A DNA stretch of 64,000 nucleotides from Peptoniphilus phoceensis (lineage in GTDB: Bacteria > Bacillota > Clostridia > Tissierellales > Peptoniphilaceae), in the NCBI RefSeq assembly GCF_001517665.2, contig NZ_LN999808.1, positions 62,001-126,000 on the forward strand, read 5' to 3'. This document shows, piece by piece, positions 9,001 through 17,928 of this stretch; position 1 is the first letter of the stretch; every line of letters starts with the position of its first letter. Made by a program: the position numbers and the translations under genes. The notes under the pieces are model-generated. The model saw nothing but the letters and a program-made list of their open reading frames with translations. It made no database searches and was not told the origin of the DNA.

Positions 9001-12000
9001 GCTGTCCAATTTGTAAAACCTAAAGCAGCTTTTTCCTCATCTGTCAGTTCAATTTCTGGAATTTCCACCCAAGCTTTTGGATTTACATAGTAAACTTTAT
9101 TGTCCTTGGAATTTAAATTACCAGTTGGAGCAACAGTTACTTTTACATATGATTTTGATTCAGTGTCTTCTAGAATTTCTTTCAGTCCACCGTCTACAGC
9201 ATTTTTATTTTCAGCCTTGCTCAAAATTTCTGGTTTCCCACCACTTGTCAAAGCTTCATAGCGGTTTTTATAAATTTTTACAGGAATGTCAACTTCTTTA
9301 TCTGCTTGATTTCCCTTAAAAGTAACTTTTGCCTTAAAGATTTCTGTCCTTACAAGTTCATCTGTGTCTGACTTGTTCATTTCTTTTACTTTTTTATAGA
9401 TGTCATCTTGAGTAAGCGGATTTCCAGCGTCATCAACTAGAGTTACTGTAGCATCTGCTGGCAAGTTACTTACAGTACCATCTTTATTAACCCACTTAAC
9501 TTGAGCTTTTAATTCATTAATTGTTGGAACAAAATCATTTGTCCATTTTCCATCAGGATCCTTGTAGGATTCTGTTCTCACAAGTTCATTTACCTTTACA
9601 CCTGACCAATCGAAATAAGCTGTAAATGTGTAGTCCCTATCTATAATAGTGTTGCTATTTAAAAGTTTTTCATTGTCCCATTTAATAAATTTCTTTCCAT
9701 TGTCTGCTGTGATGTAATACTTGCCTTCTTCTTTTGTTTCATTATCTTTTAATTTTTCTGGAACAGGAAGATTATCTGATTTTAGACCAACTATTACATC
9801 ATAATAAAGTTCCTTAACTGGATTGTCTTTGTCATCTCTAAAGTTTCCACCATCTTCTGCGATAAAAGTAACTCTCTTATATCCATCTGGAATAGGATCA
9901 TCCTTGTCTTTTACTTCTATAATTCTTACGTCCTTGTAGAAGAAATTAATTTCATCAAGTCCAGTTTCATTTATGCCAGCAAAAGTATCTGTGTCTTCAT
10001 AAATGTCAAAGAATAATTGTTGTTGTGGCTTGTCATTTAGAACCCAACCAGGAATTTTTCTGTAGTTTCTAGCATCATAGTGACGCTTGCCATTTACCAC
10101 TGTTTCACTAGGAATAACGGCATATTTTTCTTTTATCTTTGCAAATTCTTCTTTATTACTTGCAAGAAGTTCTTTATATGCATCACTCTTTTCTTCAGAA
10201 GTCATGCCTTCATTATCTTTTATAGCTTGATAAGCAGCTTTAGCCTTTTCCATAAAGGCTTCAACTTCTGCTTTACCTCTTTCATCAAGATAATTTACTT
10301 GGTAAACTCTTTCCTTAAATGGCTTGTAGAAAAATTCAAAGCGATTGTTCTTTTCCTTAGGATTACCAACTAAATCCCCTGTTTCAGAGTCATGAACTTT
10401 TTCTGGCTCAACTCTTAGAATTTGGTTGTAGGAGTTATCTCTATTAGTTTCATCCTTATAAGTTTTATAATCAGTATTTGCATTATAAAGTGCATCCCAC
10501 TCAGCTTGTGGAACTAAGAGGTACTTGTCATCCTGTCTACTTGCAAGACCTGTTGTATAAGATCCAACTCTTCTGTTATAAAGATTTTGTACTTCTTTAG
10601 ATTCTTCCTCATAATTCAAATTTAAAAAGTGGTGTATAGATTCAACTGTTATTAGGTCTTGTTTGTTCCAAATTGCTCTAAGATGAACATTAGATACAAC
10701 TTTATTTCCAAAGTGATACATTTCAGGCACTTTATACAAATCTTTATAACTTGTATCTTCAGTTTCAGTGTCATTACCATTTTCATCTTTTGTGTATCTT
10801 ACAAATTCCCAACCAGCGAAGTTGTATCCAGGTCTTGTTGGCTCAATAATATTGTTGTTGGCATCTTTAGGTTCTTTTAGGGTCATCTTGTGGACAAGAT
10901 TGAAGGTGTTGGCTTCACCATCTACTTTTTCTGGATAAGTGTGACTTACACCATCTATTTCAAGTTTTTTAGATTCATTTGTAATATTTTCTGTGCTTAA
11001 GTTTCTTAAACTTCCACCATTTGGATCAAATTTTACCTTCCAAATAGTTTCTGGTTCACCCCACTTGGCATAGAGAACTTGGTCGTAATGAAGTTTTGTT
11101 TCATTACCGTCTTTTACCAAGTTTTGGCCGGCGGGATCCAATGCCCAGCCTAAGAAGCTCCAATCCTCTGGTACCCAAGCTGGTCTAGTAGGCACATGGC
11201 CTGTATCTAATTTCAAATCCTTTAGTGGCATTTCATAAGGCACATCTAAAATATTACCTGCACCATATTCACCGTCGTTTTTTACTATCTTAGGATCGTT
11301 ATTTAATTTTAATTTATACTTGTTACGAGAATAGTTTGCATAATTGTAGGCATTTCTCCCATCAAAGAATTTTGTGCCCCAAGGAAATTTATCGATATAT
11401 TGAATCTTGTCGGCGTCACTTCTAAAAGGCGTTATATCATTTCTCGCATTATTTAAGTCGTTAATAGTTCTATACTGACTAGTTGTTGGTTCAGCCAATA
11501 CCCATTCTGCTTCCCTTGTCTCTTTTTTAAGGGTAAAGCCTTGAAGATTAGGTAAAATGAAAGCATAGAATGCATTGGTGTCGCTCTTCCAATAGGAAAG
11601 GTCATAATCTATTTGTTCATTGCCATCGAAATCGTCTTTTATAATATCAATGTGGTGGACAACGGATTCATCCCATGATGTCGCTGCCAGAGAAATCTCA
11701 TATTTTTCCCTATCTTTTGTTTGATTTTCTCCTATAGGTATTTTATCTCCGTGACCATTTCCCTCAAATTCTCCTGTACCCACTATATCTTGACTGTCGA
11801 TAAAATCTTCTGCACTTAAGCGATAAGGCGGCGTGTCACGAAAAATTAGTTCTCCTGGTTCATTAACATTAATTGTCCACCCTATTGGACCCATGTCTAC
11901 ACCTGGTGTGCTACTGGCAGGCGGAAGATTTGAAATTTCCTCATCCTTTGGCCAAATTTTATCTAAGCTTTGGTTGAAGCGAGCCTCTACTTTATAAGGA

Positions 12001-13550
12001 GATCCTTCTTTTCCTATGACTTGTCCATTTCTTGTTAAAGTAGGCCAATAGCTAGACGATGGATCCCATCCCTCTTCATTAGCTGCTGTAAAGTAAAGGG
12101 TATAGACTCTGCGGTCGTAGTAGACGTTATAGACAGTTTCTCCTGTTGATAGAACGGATTTTTGAACTGTAGGATCTTTTTCGGATGCGTTTTGCTTCTT
12201 AGTCAAATCTTCATTTAAGAAGTAATATCTTTCGAATTCCTCTTTGTCATCTTGAGCCTTTTCTAATCGTCCCTCATTTAAGTCTGGGAAGGTGATTCCA
12301 TGTATATCCAAATCAGTAAGGTTAGGAGTAGAACCTGTTTCGGCATTATCTACTCTTCTTGCACCGATAAAGTCGTAACGATCACGCAAAGCTAGTGTGT
12401 CATCTTGGTCATCATAATCTGGTTTTTCAGTCCAAAATTGGATAACATATTCAGCTGTCTTATTTTCAGTCCATTCTGCAGTAAAAGTAAGACTTTCTGC
12501 AGGCATGGCATATTTTATGCCGTCTTGGAATTTTCCACCTGCTTCAAAATCTGCTTTGGTAATAAGAGTATCTTTAGGAAGAGTCTTCTTATTGCCATCA
12601 ACATCTGTATAATTTATATCTTTATCTGCCTTCCAACCTTGTAACTCTGAACCTGCCTTTTTAATATCAAAATTTAATTTTGGAATTGTTTGTCCATAGA
12701 TGAGAGTCATTCCTGGCAAATCAGTTCCACCATTGGAATCAAAATTCACATCATAAATAGCGCGGTTGTAACGCATTTCTATTTCAAAATCATTTGAATT
12801 TTGTGGAACTTGAGTTGTAAGAACATTTACTTCAGGAACATAGCCTTTAATTTGTTCTCCGTCTAAGGCTTTTATAGTGACAGAAGTTCCTGTAAGGCCG
12901 TTTTGACTTGTGTAAATAAATTCATTATCTCCATCTCTAAAACCATATTCATCACGATTTTCTAACATTTGGAAAGTGTGTTTTATCTTTATTGTTCCGC
13001 GTTTTGCCTTATAAAGATATGGATGTCTTCCAATGTATTCATTGACATCCAAGTTTCCCTTTTTTGCATTTTCTTTGATGTAGTCATAATTTACATGAAA
13101 GCTTTTTGTAGGCGAAGTATATCCATCAATACCTGGCAAATCTATTATTTTATCTATCTTAGATTTTTCTTCTTCTGTCAAAACTTTTTGATCCTCATTG
13201 TCGTCTAAGTCAGTATATGTATATTCATCATCACCAACAGTAGCAATATAGGGTTGATAGCCAATGACTTCTTCATCATTTCTTGGCAATTTATAGTCTG
13301 CACGCATGGTGTAGAGCTTTGGCATGTCAGGGTTTTTTACAATATCTTCTGCACTCTTTCCCTCTGCCTTTTTTATTGTCACAGGTTCTTTGTTTAAATT
13401 CTGCTGAGAAGTTATTGTTGTTTTGTCATAATCTAAATCTGCTGCTAGAGCTTGTAAAGGAAAGGCTGTTATTAGCATCATAAAAGCTAAAAGTCCACAA
13501 ATTCCTTGTTTAAAAAAACTTTGCAGCTTATTCTTTCTACTCTTCTTCAT
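6093..13550 (-). CDS. Giant SLH-domain cell-surface protein (2485 aa)
   Basis: A secreted modular surface protein. Residues 1-37 are a signal peptide (KKSRKNK, then a hydrophobic core, ALAA). InlB/Listeria-type repeats with NGG and F-x-GW motifs occur near residues 266, 836-911 and 1955. Six or so modules of about 100 residues start with YVKV or a variant and contain YYVNP (about 1221, 1468, 1568, 1775, 1865, 2045). Two Rib-like modules with PDTS/PDVS and YTDGSS lie near 1700 and 2148. A Pro/Tyr-rich spacer (about 2198-2230) precedes three SLH domains (about 2255-2430) with TRAEAAQ, ITRNEW and PREEVA cores, which bind secondary cell-wall polymer. It is monocistronic with its own promoter and terminator. 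The likely role is adhesion or surface coating; no catalytic domain was recognised. Confidence 0.92.
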   Translation of the reverse strand: MKKSRKNKLQSFFKQGICGLLAFMMLITAFPLQALAADLDYDKTTITSQQNLNKEPVTIKKAEGKSAEDIVKNPDMPKLYTMRADYKLPRNDEEVIGYQPYIATVGDDEYTYTDLDDNEDQKVLTEEEKSKIDKIIDLPGIDGYTSPTKSFHVNYDYIKENAKKGNLDVNEYIGRHPYLYKAKRGTIKIKHTFQMLENRDEYGFRDGDNEFIYTSQNGLTGTSVTIKALDGEQIKGYVPEVNVLTTQVPQNSNDFEIEMRYNRAIYDVNFDSNGGTDLPGMTLIYGQTIPKLNFDIKKAGSELQGWKADKDINYTDVDGNKKTLPKDTLITKADFEAGGKFQDGIKYAMPAESLTFTAEWTENKTAEYVIQFWTEKPDYDDQDDTLALRDRYDFIGARRVDNAETGSTPNLTDLDIHGITFPDLNEGRLEKAQDDKEEFERYYFLNEDLTKKQNASEKDPTVQKSVLSTGETVYNVYYDRRVYTLYFTAANEEGWDPSSSYWPTLTRNGQVIGKEGSPYKVEARFNQSLDKIWPKDEEISNLPPASSTPGVDMGPIGWTINVNEPGELIFRDTPPYRLSAEDFIDSQDIVGTGEFEGNGHGDKIPIGENQTKDREKYEISLAATSWDESVVHHIDIIKDDFDGNEQIDYDLSYWKSDTNAFYAFILPNLQGFTLKKETREAEWVLAEPTTSQYRTINDLNNARNDITPFRSDADKIQYIDKFPWGTKFFDGRNAYNYANYSRNKYKLKLNNDPKIVKNDGEYGAGNILDVPYEMPLKDLKLDTGHVPTRPAWVPEDWSFLGWALDPAGQNLVKDGNETKLHYDQVLYAKWGEPETIWKVKFDPNGGSLRNLSTENITNESKKLEIDGVSHTYPEKVDGEANTFNLVHKMTLKEPKDANNNIIEPTRPGYNFAGWEFVRYTKDENGNDTETEDTSYKDLYKVPEMYHFGNKVVSNVHLRAIWNKQDLITVESIHHFLNLNYEEESKEVQNLYNRRVGSYTTGLASRQDDKYLLVPQAEWDALYNANTDYKTYKDETNRDNSYNQILRVEPEKVHDSETGDLVGNPKEKNNRFEFFYKPFKERVYQVNYLDERGKAEVEAFMEKAKAAYQAIKDNEGMTSEEKSDAYKELLASNKEEFAKIKEKYAVIPSETVVNGKRHYDARNYRKIPGWVLNDKPQQQLFFDIYEDTDTFAGINETGLDEINFFYKDVRIIEVKDKDDPIPDGYKRVTFIAEDGGNFRDDKDNPVKELYYDVIVGLKSDNLPVPEKLKDNETKEEGKYYITADNGKKFIKWDNEKLLNSNTIIDRDYTFTAYFDWSGVKVNELVRTESYKDPDGKWTNDFVPTINELKAQVKWVNKDGTVSNLPADATVTLVDDAGNPLTQDDIYKKVKEMNKSDTDELVRTEIFKAKVTFKGNQADKEVDIPVKIYKNRYEALTSGGKPEILSKAENKNAVDGGLKEILEDTESKSYVKVTVAPTGNLNSKDNKVYYVNPKAWVEIPEIELTDEEKAALGFTNWTADKREQNEKQEENGIYDFAKRHKFTEDTIISPGFSKDVVPQNGEDKPKVPDSFVKVIVKTTDKATDETAFERTFWVNPTKEVTILLANPRGKENQEVEIDGLGKKNVNYIFKEWQKVQTGDADDNLADVKPPVKIDLTKNQYTDKVTIIEAAYKKSIQAEKIDDPLNTNKLDIPQDKKITDEDLISKITPQKGKEIDSITVIENPDTSEPGSKKAKVIVKYKDGSSQGTNDSPVVIPVEVHKKIIPELVPGQKPEGAMDNYVKVVFKAGEGGTLSGDTVYYVSPEVEVDMNESANKITKNPSIGYTSNGGNWSPEIKSEMITDEKTYTFNFVKSDDVIEKNDDPSQVIPDGYVTVIFRSDENGKLEGNVTEKTYFVNPKAGIKLVELEEGQTAGDKELVVPKTIPNEGFEFAYWSESLDLTNSIKGNREYVAHFTKGQVTLTYDAGGATGTVPDPESTNIGGRINLSYPRGLSNGSKNFIGWMIDGRLYQAGSPLTLTENKIAVAQWTEDIYPADEDGNKTEDTPENYVKVTLVPTEKAIDSANKIYYVNPDKYLKIPAEDPELKEDYAKEGYSFSNWDKPLFGKFVDGTVITAKYKISSSPITPLEPDAGIVETRVGIEPKEKDYKDKITPPKGKTIESVEIIEKPDVSKEGVSSAKVNVIYTDGSSSTVDVTVVVYGKIPEKPDYPDYPEIPDYPSYPEYPDRPYIPMYPEVRYETIIQEKIVKVPMPISDDNYFKEVRYMQGFKKEFRPHDGLTRAEAAQILANALVEDGYKYNPDYKLPYKDIGEAWYTRAVKIVTEANVFEGYDDGNFKPQGKITRNEWIATLKRFQELKDLDGNHMNLKDGHWASKEIEAAYNEGWLKIYSDGLAKYEGDKFIPREEVAAVSNKAFKRTLDKTYIRNNEKSLITYKDVNRDMWSYEDILCASNTFLNKKDLYRAHWINEDNNTFNIDTRDFEIVKAKFQRNPR

Positions 13551-13633
13551 TTTTTCCTCCTTAGTTATATATATTTATTAATGCAAAATAACCAGTCCTT
13601 TAAATTCATTCCTGGTATTTATCTTATGACATT

Positions 13634-13662
13634 ATTATATTAAAGTAAGTTTATTATTTCAA
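13634..13662 (-). promoter_or_regulatory. Sigma-A promoter of the giant SLH gene
   Basis: Minus strand TTGAAA (13657-13662), 17-bp spacer, TATAAT (13634-13639). It predicts a leader of about 75 nt that carries an AAGGAGG ribosome site right before the ATG. Confidence 0.75.
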
Positions 13663-13786
13663 TATTTTTTGTGTATTTCATGAGAAATATAAAATTTTCC
13701 TAAAAGTTTAAAACTTCTAAAATGTTTTATAAAATTTTAATAATAATTTTGGGCTAAATAAAAATCAAAAATATTCTATTAAAGAT

Positions 13787-13815
13787 TTGACTATTGGCAT
13801 AAAAAGATATATATT
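13787..13815 (+). promoter_or_regulatory. Sigma-A promoter of htpG
   Basis: TTGACT (13787-13792), 17-bp spacer, TATATT (13810-13815). The CIRCE-like operator begins 2 bp after the -10 box and covers the expected start of transcription. Confidence 0.8.
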
Positions 13816-13816
13816 A

Positions 13817-13843
13817 TTAGCAGATGCACAATTCGAGTGCTAA
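13817..13843 (+). promoter_or_regulatory. CIRCE-like operator (HrcA) before htpG
   Basis: TTAGCAGAT, nine bases, GAGTGCTAA. The CIRCE consensus is TTAGCACTC-N9-GAGTGCTAA: the right half is perfect and the left half keeps six of nine bases. Its place over the transcription start fits repression by HrcA. The same altered half-site recurs before the dnaJ-like gene at 61547-61573. Confidence 0.82.
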
Positions 13844-13860
13844 CGAAGAAAGGTGATTAT

Positions 13861-15714
13861 ATGCAAAATAAAAAATACAATGCTGAAACTGAAAGATTAA
13901 TGGATTTAATGATAAATTCCATTTACACAAATAAAGAAATATTTCTAAGAGAACTTATATCCAACGCATCTGATGCAATGGACAAGATGTATTACATTGC
14001 CCTAAACAATGAGGATGTTAAGTTTAACCACGAAGATTATTTTATTAGAATTACTCCAAACAAGGAAAATAGAACTATCACTATTGAAGATGGTGGCCTT
14101 GGAATGACTGAAGATGAACTTGTAGAAAATTTAGGTACAATAGCAAAATCTGGCTCTCTTGATTTTAAAAATTTAAATAAAAAAGATGCTGACCACGAAA
14201 TAATTGGTCAATTTGGTGTAGGTTTCTACTCTGCCTTTATGGTTGCAGATGAAATTTCTGTCTTGACTAAATCTTATAAGGAAGATGTCGCTCATCTTTG
14301 GAAATCCAAGGGTGCAGATGGTTACTCAATTGAAGATGCCGAAAAAGAAAATCACGGAACTATTATAACTCTTCACCTAAAGGCAAACACTGAAGAAGAA
14401 AATTATGACGAGTATCTTGATGAATACAAGATAAGAGATCTTGTGAGCCACTACTCCAACTATATTTCCTACCCAATTAAAATGGAAGTGGAAAAGAAAA
14501 GACCAGCAGCTGATGCAACAGAAGAAGATCCAAAATTTGAATCCTATAGAGAAGATGATGTGCTTAACTCATCTGTTCCTATGTGGAGAAAAAATAAAAA
14601 CGAATTAAAAGATGAGGATTACAACAATTTCTTCAGACAAAGACACTTTGGCTTTGAAGATCCTCTTGCCCACATTCACATCAGCGTGGAAGGTATGATT
14701 TCCTTTAAAGCAATTCTATACATTCCATCAAGAAGACCCTTTGACTTCCTAAACCCAGATAAAAAGGGCGGACTTGAACTTTACTCCAATGGAGTTCTCA
14801 TAATGGAAAAATGCGAAGACCTTCTTCCAGATTATTTGAGTTTTGTAAAGGGCGTTGTGGATTCTGAAGATATTTCTCTAAACATATCACGTGAAATGCT
14901 ACAAAAAACTCGTGAACTACAACTAATTAAGAAAAATATAGAAAAGAAAATCCTTGACGAACTTGCAAAAATCTTAAAAAATGACAGAGAAAAATACAGA
15001 GAATTCTTTAAAAACTTTGGAGTTAGTTTAAAATCTGGTGCTTATGAAAATTATGGTGCGGACAAAGATAAATTAAAAGACCTATTTATTTTTGCCACAA
15101 CAAAAAGAGAAGATGCAACTTTCAATGAATACAGAAAAGAAATGAAGCCAGATCAAGACTTCATCTACTATGCAAATGGATCTTCAATCGAAGCTATTAA
15201 GGACCTACCACAAATCAAGCACTTTATAGATGAGGACATAGAAGTCCTTGCCTTGACAGATCCAATTGACGAATTTGTCATCAAGATGCTAGAAGAATAT
15301 GACGACAAAAAGTTTAAATCAATTTCTGAAACTGATGAAGTAAAAGAAGAGGATGAAAAAAATCTTGGCGACTATGTTAAAAAGATGAAAGAAATTTTAT
15401 CTGGTGAAGTTTCATCAATAAGGGAAAATCCAAACTTAAAAGATGACGCAGCTTATCTTTCAAGCAAGGGTGAAATATCAATTGAAATGGAAAAAACTTT
15501 AAGCCACATGCCAAATAATGGTGGCTTTAAGGCTGACAAGGTTCTAGAAATAAATCCAAACCACTCTGCTGTTAAGAAATTAAAAGAAATGGACGAATCT
15601 TCTGAAGAATTTAAGACTTACACAGAATTATTATATGACGGAGCAAGACTAGTTGCAGGTCTAGACATAAAAGACCCAATTGCCTATGCAAGAAATGTTT
15701 CAAAGTTAATGTAA
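13861..15714 (+). CDS. htpG: Chaperone HtpG (Hsp90)
   Basis: Cytoplasmic Hsp90 ATPase helping proteins fold under stress; works as a dimer. The GHKL ATP site is clear: ELISNASDAMDK, DGGLGM and GQFGVGFYSAFMV, all within the first 130 residues, followed by the middle and dimerisation domains. The length of 617 residues is typical. I place the start at ATG 13861 (MQNKKY) because AAAGGTGAT lies just before it; a longer frame from 13837 would begin inside the operator. Regulation by HrcA is indicated by the CIRCE-like element covering the transcription start, whereas B. subtilis htpG is known not to be in the HrcA class. Monocistronic with its own terminator. Confidence 0.97.
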   Translation: MQNKKYNAETERLMDLMINSIYTNKEIFLRELISNASDAMDKMYYIALNNEDVKFNHEDYFIRITPNKENRTITIEDGGLGMTEDELVENLGTIAKSGSLDFKNLNKKDADHEIIGQFGVGFYSAFMVADEISVLTKSYKEDVAHLWKSKGADGYSIEDAEKENHGTIITLHLKANTEEENYDEYLDEYKIRDLVSHYSNYISYPIKMEVEKKRPAADATEEDPKFESYREDDVLNSSVPMWRKNKNELKDEDYNNFFRQRHFGFEDPLAHIHISVEGMISFKAILYIPSRRPFDFLNPDKKGGLELYSNGVLIMEKCEDLLPDYLSFVKGVVDSEDISLNISREMLQKTRELQLIKKNIEKKILDELAKILKNDREKYREFFKNFGVSLKSGAYENYGADKDKLKDLFIFATTKREDATFNEYRKEMKPDQDFIYYANGSSIEAIKDLPQIKHFIDEDIEVLALTDPIDEFVIKMLEEYDDKKFKSISETDEVKEEDEKNLGDYVKKMKEILSGEVSSIRENPNLKDDAAYLSSKGEISIEMEKTLSHMPNNGGFKADKVLEINPNHSAVKKLKEMDESSEEFKTYTELLYDGARLVAGLDIKDPIAYARNVSKLM

Positions 15715-15742
15715 ATAAAAATTTTATAAAGTTTAAAATACA

Positions 15743-15778
15743 AAAAGGCTCTTTTCCTTGTGAGAAGAGCCTTTTATT
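15743..15778. terminator. Terminator between htpG and the convergent membrane gene
   Basis: Stem AAAAGGCTCTT with AAGAGCCTTTT around an 11-nt loop, A run before and T run after, so it can serve both convergent genes. Confidence 0.85.
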
Positions 15779-15812
15779 ATTGATTTTTATTTGTCTGTAA
15801 GTTTTAAAAAAC

Positions 15813-16196
15813 TTATGACTTCTTATTAAAAAGTAAAAAAATATTTTCTCCTATAAGCAATAAAAAATACAGTGCACTGAAATCATAAAGGTAGAAAAAT
15901 TTTTCTTGTAAATAGTATATTTTTGTGAATATGTAAATTGCGAGTATAAAAATTTCAATTAATAAAAATATTACAGCAGTCTTTTTTGGTAGTTTGCTTG
16001 CAAAATTAAAATAATAGGCGAGCATAAAGCCCAAAAATAAAATCATTAAAATTTTTACAACATCTAAGATAATCATATATTTTATATCAAAGGTTGCTTG
16101 AATTCTCCCATTTATGTATTCAAAAACCTTTGTGCAAACTAGGTTTAAAATTGGGAAACAAAATAATGAAATTATAGAATTTATATATTTTTCCAA
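15813..16196 (-). CDS. Hypothetical four-helix membrane protein, copy A
   Basis: A 127-residue protein with about four transmembrane segments and no family I recognise. Its closest relative is copy B at 19553-19948 (131 residues): the central part, from YINGRIQATFDIKYMI on through the second and third membrane segments, is almost identical in both. At the DNA level about 120 bp (16003-16119 here) differ from the other copy at only four or five bases by eye. Both copies point the same way and bracket the AbiE and OadB/OadG-like genes. Function is unknown; the conserved, duplicated core suggests a recent duplication. Confidence 0.7.
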   Translation of the reverse strand: MEKYINSIISLFCFPILNLVCTKVFEYINGRIQATFDIKYMIILDVVKILMILFLGFMLAYYFNFASKLPKKTAVIFLLIEIFILAIYIFTKIYYLQEKFFYLYDFSALYFLLLIGENIFLLFNKKS

Positions 16197-16319
16197 AATA
16201 AGCTCCTAACTTTTAATTTCCATTAAGTTTTTTATCACTAAAATTTTTAAACTATTTTTTATCGTCTAAATACTATTACATAAAGATTTCTTAGCAATTA
16301 TGATAATAAATAAATTTTG

Positions 16320-16348
16320 TTGTAAACTTGCGTACGAATTGATAAAAT
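16320..16348 (+). promoter_or_regulatory. Promoter of the AbiE operon
   Basis: TTGTAA (16320-16325), 17-bp spacer, TAAAAT (16343-16348). The palindrome CGTACG lies in the spacer, a possible part of an antitoxin operator, since AbiEi proteins are known to repress their own promoters. Confidence 0.6.
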
Positions 16349-16383
16349 GTAAGTACAAAAGCAACAAAAGCTGAGGTGATATT

Positions 16384-16977
16384 TTGAATTATATGGAGAT
16401 TATTGAAAATAAAATAAAAGAAAACCATGGGATAATAACTAATAGAGAACTTGTAAAAAATAACATACCTACTATCTATCTTCATAGAATGGTTAAAAAT
16501 GGAAGACTAGCTAGAGTTGATAGAGGCATTTACATATCAAAAGAAGGCGACTACGATGAATATTATTTTTTTTCAAATAGATATGATGTGCCTATTTTTT
16601 CTTATAGATCTTCTCTATACCTTTACGACGTCACAGATTTTATTCCCCAAAAGATGGAAGTAACAGTTTATAGAGGCTACAATGCTCACAGAATTGATAA
16701 AAATGTAATAGTTCATTATGTAAGTAAAGATATTTATGAGCTTGGAATTACGAAAGTAAAAACAAAATATGGAAATAATGTTAAGGCATATAATAAAGAG
16801 CGAACTTTTTGTGATTTTGTAAAAAGTCGAAAGGAGATAGACAGTGAACTTTTTTCCAAAAGCATAAAAAAATACATTAAGGATAAGAATAAAGATTTGA
16901 ATAAACTTTATGCTTATGCAAAGAAAATGAAAATTGAAAGAGAAGTTAGCGAAATAATCGAGGTTATCTATGAATAA
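16384..16977 (+). CDS. abiEi: AbiEi-like antitoxin / transcriptional regulator
   Basis: First gene of a type IV toxin-antitoxin abortive-infection pair. The 197-residue product starts with a winged-helix region (ITNRELVKNNIPTIYLHRMV-like, about residues 18-40) and the GRLARVDRGIYI segment seen in AbiEi N-terminal domains, followed by the C-terminal antitoxin domain. The start is TTG 16384, 5 nt behind GAGGTG; an in-frame ATG at 16393 is too far from that site. It overlaps the toxin gene by 8 bp, typical of coupled translation. AbiEi proteins are known to bind repeats in their own promoter. Identity rests on the pairing with AbiEii as well as on sequence. Confidence 0.85.
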   Translation: MNYMEIIENKIKENHGIITNRELVKNNIPTIYLHRMVKNGRLARVDRGIYISKEGDYDEYYFFSNRYDVPIFSYRSSLYLYDVTDFIPQKMEVTVYRGYNAHRIDKNVIVHYVSKDIYELGITKVKTKYGNNVKAYNKERTFCDFVKSRKEIDSELFSKSIKKYIKDKNKDLNKLYAYAKKMKIEREVSEIIEVIYE

Positions 16978-17800
16978 AAATAAGTTGAGAACCCTTTGTT
17001 TAAAAATATCTCAAAAATCAGGCTTAAGTTATAATTCCATTCAAACCTATTATTTTTTGGAAAGAATACTGAAGCAAATTGCTGACAGCGACTTTTCATC
17101 TGATTTTATTTTTAAGGGAGGCTTTTTATTGTCCAATATTATAGGTCTCGAAGAGAGGACAACTAGAGATATTGATTTTTCAATAAAAAATTTTTCTTTG
17201 GAAGAAGAAATCCTTAGAGAAAAGTTTGAAAAAATATTAAAGAAATCTGATGATATTTCTTTTGAGCTTATTGATTTAAATAGCATAAAAGAAGATGATA
17301 TTTACGGCGGATACAGAGTTGAAATAATGTGTAAATTAGAAAATATTAAAGAAAAAATTCACATCGACATAGCAACTGGAGATCCTATAACGCCAAAAGA
17401 AGTGAACTACAATTACAAAAGTATTTTTACTGGAGAAAACTTTAATTTAAAGGCTTACAATATTGAAACTATTCTCGCAGAAAAAATGGAAACTATTTAC
17501 TCACGAGGAGTTTTTAACAGTAGAAGTAAGGATTTTTTTGATGTTTATATTATTTACTTGCTTAAAAAAGAAGAAATAAATTTTGATAATCTAAAAAATG
17601 CCTGCATAAATACTTTTTCTTATAGGGGCAACGACTTCAATGTTGATGAGCTTTTAAATACAATTGATTTAATTGCAACTAGCGAAAATATTTTAAACAG
17701 GTGGAAAAACTATATAAAAACTCAATTAAACTACTCTAATATTAGTTTTGAAGAAGTTATATTAAATATAAAAGAACTCGTTCAAAAAATAAATTCTTAG
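16970..17800 (+). CDS. abiEii: AbiEii-family nucleotidyltransferase toxin
   Basis: Toxin half of the AbiE system, a DNA polymerase beta-like nucleotidyltransferase known to act on RNA or nucleotides and stop growth during phage infection. The 276 residues contain the family motifs in order: FKGGFLLS (about residue 44), the DID metal-binding pair in TTRDIDFS (about residue 62), and the ILAEKMETI-x-SRG / NSRSKDFFDVYII block (about 165-190). The ATG at 16970 lies inside the end of the antitoxin gene, with GAGGTT upstream. No degradation is seen. No terminator is evident before the next gene, but that gene has its own promoter. Confidence 0.9.
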   Translation: MNKNKLRTLCLKISQKSGLSYNSIQTYYFLERILKQIADSDFSSDFIFKGGFLLSNIIGLEERTTRDIDFSIKNFSLEEEILREKFEKILKKSDDISFELIDLNSIKEDDIYGGYRVEIMCKLENIKEKIHIDIATGDPITPKEVNYNYKSIFTGENFNLKAYNIETILAEKMETIYSRGVFNSRSKDFFDVYIIYLLKKEEINFDNLKNACINTFSYRGNDFNVDELLNTIDLIATSENILNRWKNYIKTQLNYSNISFEEVILNIKELVQKINS

Positions 17801-17868
17801 ATTTTATTTTTTTATTAAATATCCTTTAGCTCACATAAAAATGTAAACTATTATGATTTCCACAAGAA

Positions 17869-17897
17869 TTGAATATTATAGTCTTTTATGTTATATT
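17869..17897 (+). promoter_or_regulatory. Promoter of the OadB-like gene
   Basis: TTGAAT (17869-17874), 17-bp spacer ending TGT, TATATT (17892-17897); 31 bp before the ATG. Confidence 0.7.
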
Positions 17898-17928
17898 TTT
17901 TCATGTTAAAAATTTTATAGGAGGTCAA

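Noticed and set aside
10080-10373. 97-codon frame opposite the giant SLH gene
   Set aside because: Antisense shadow, Phe/Ile-rich, no start signals.
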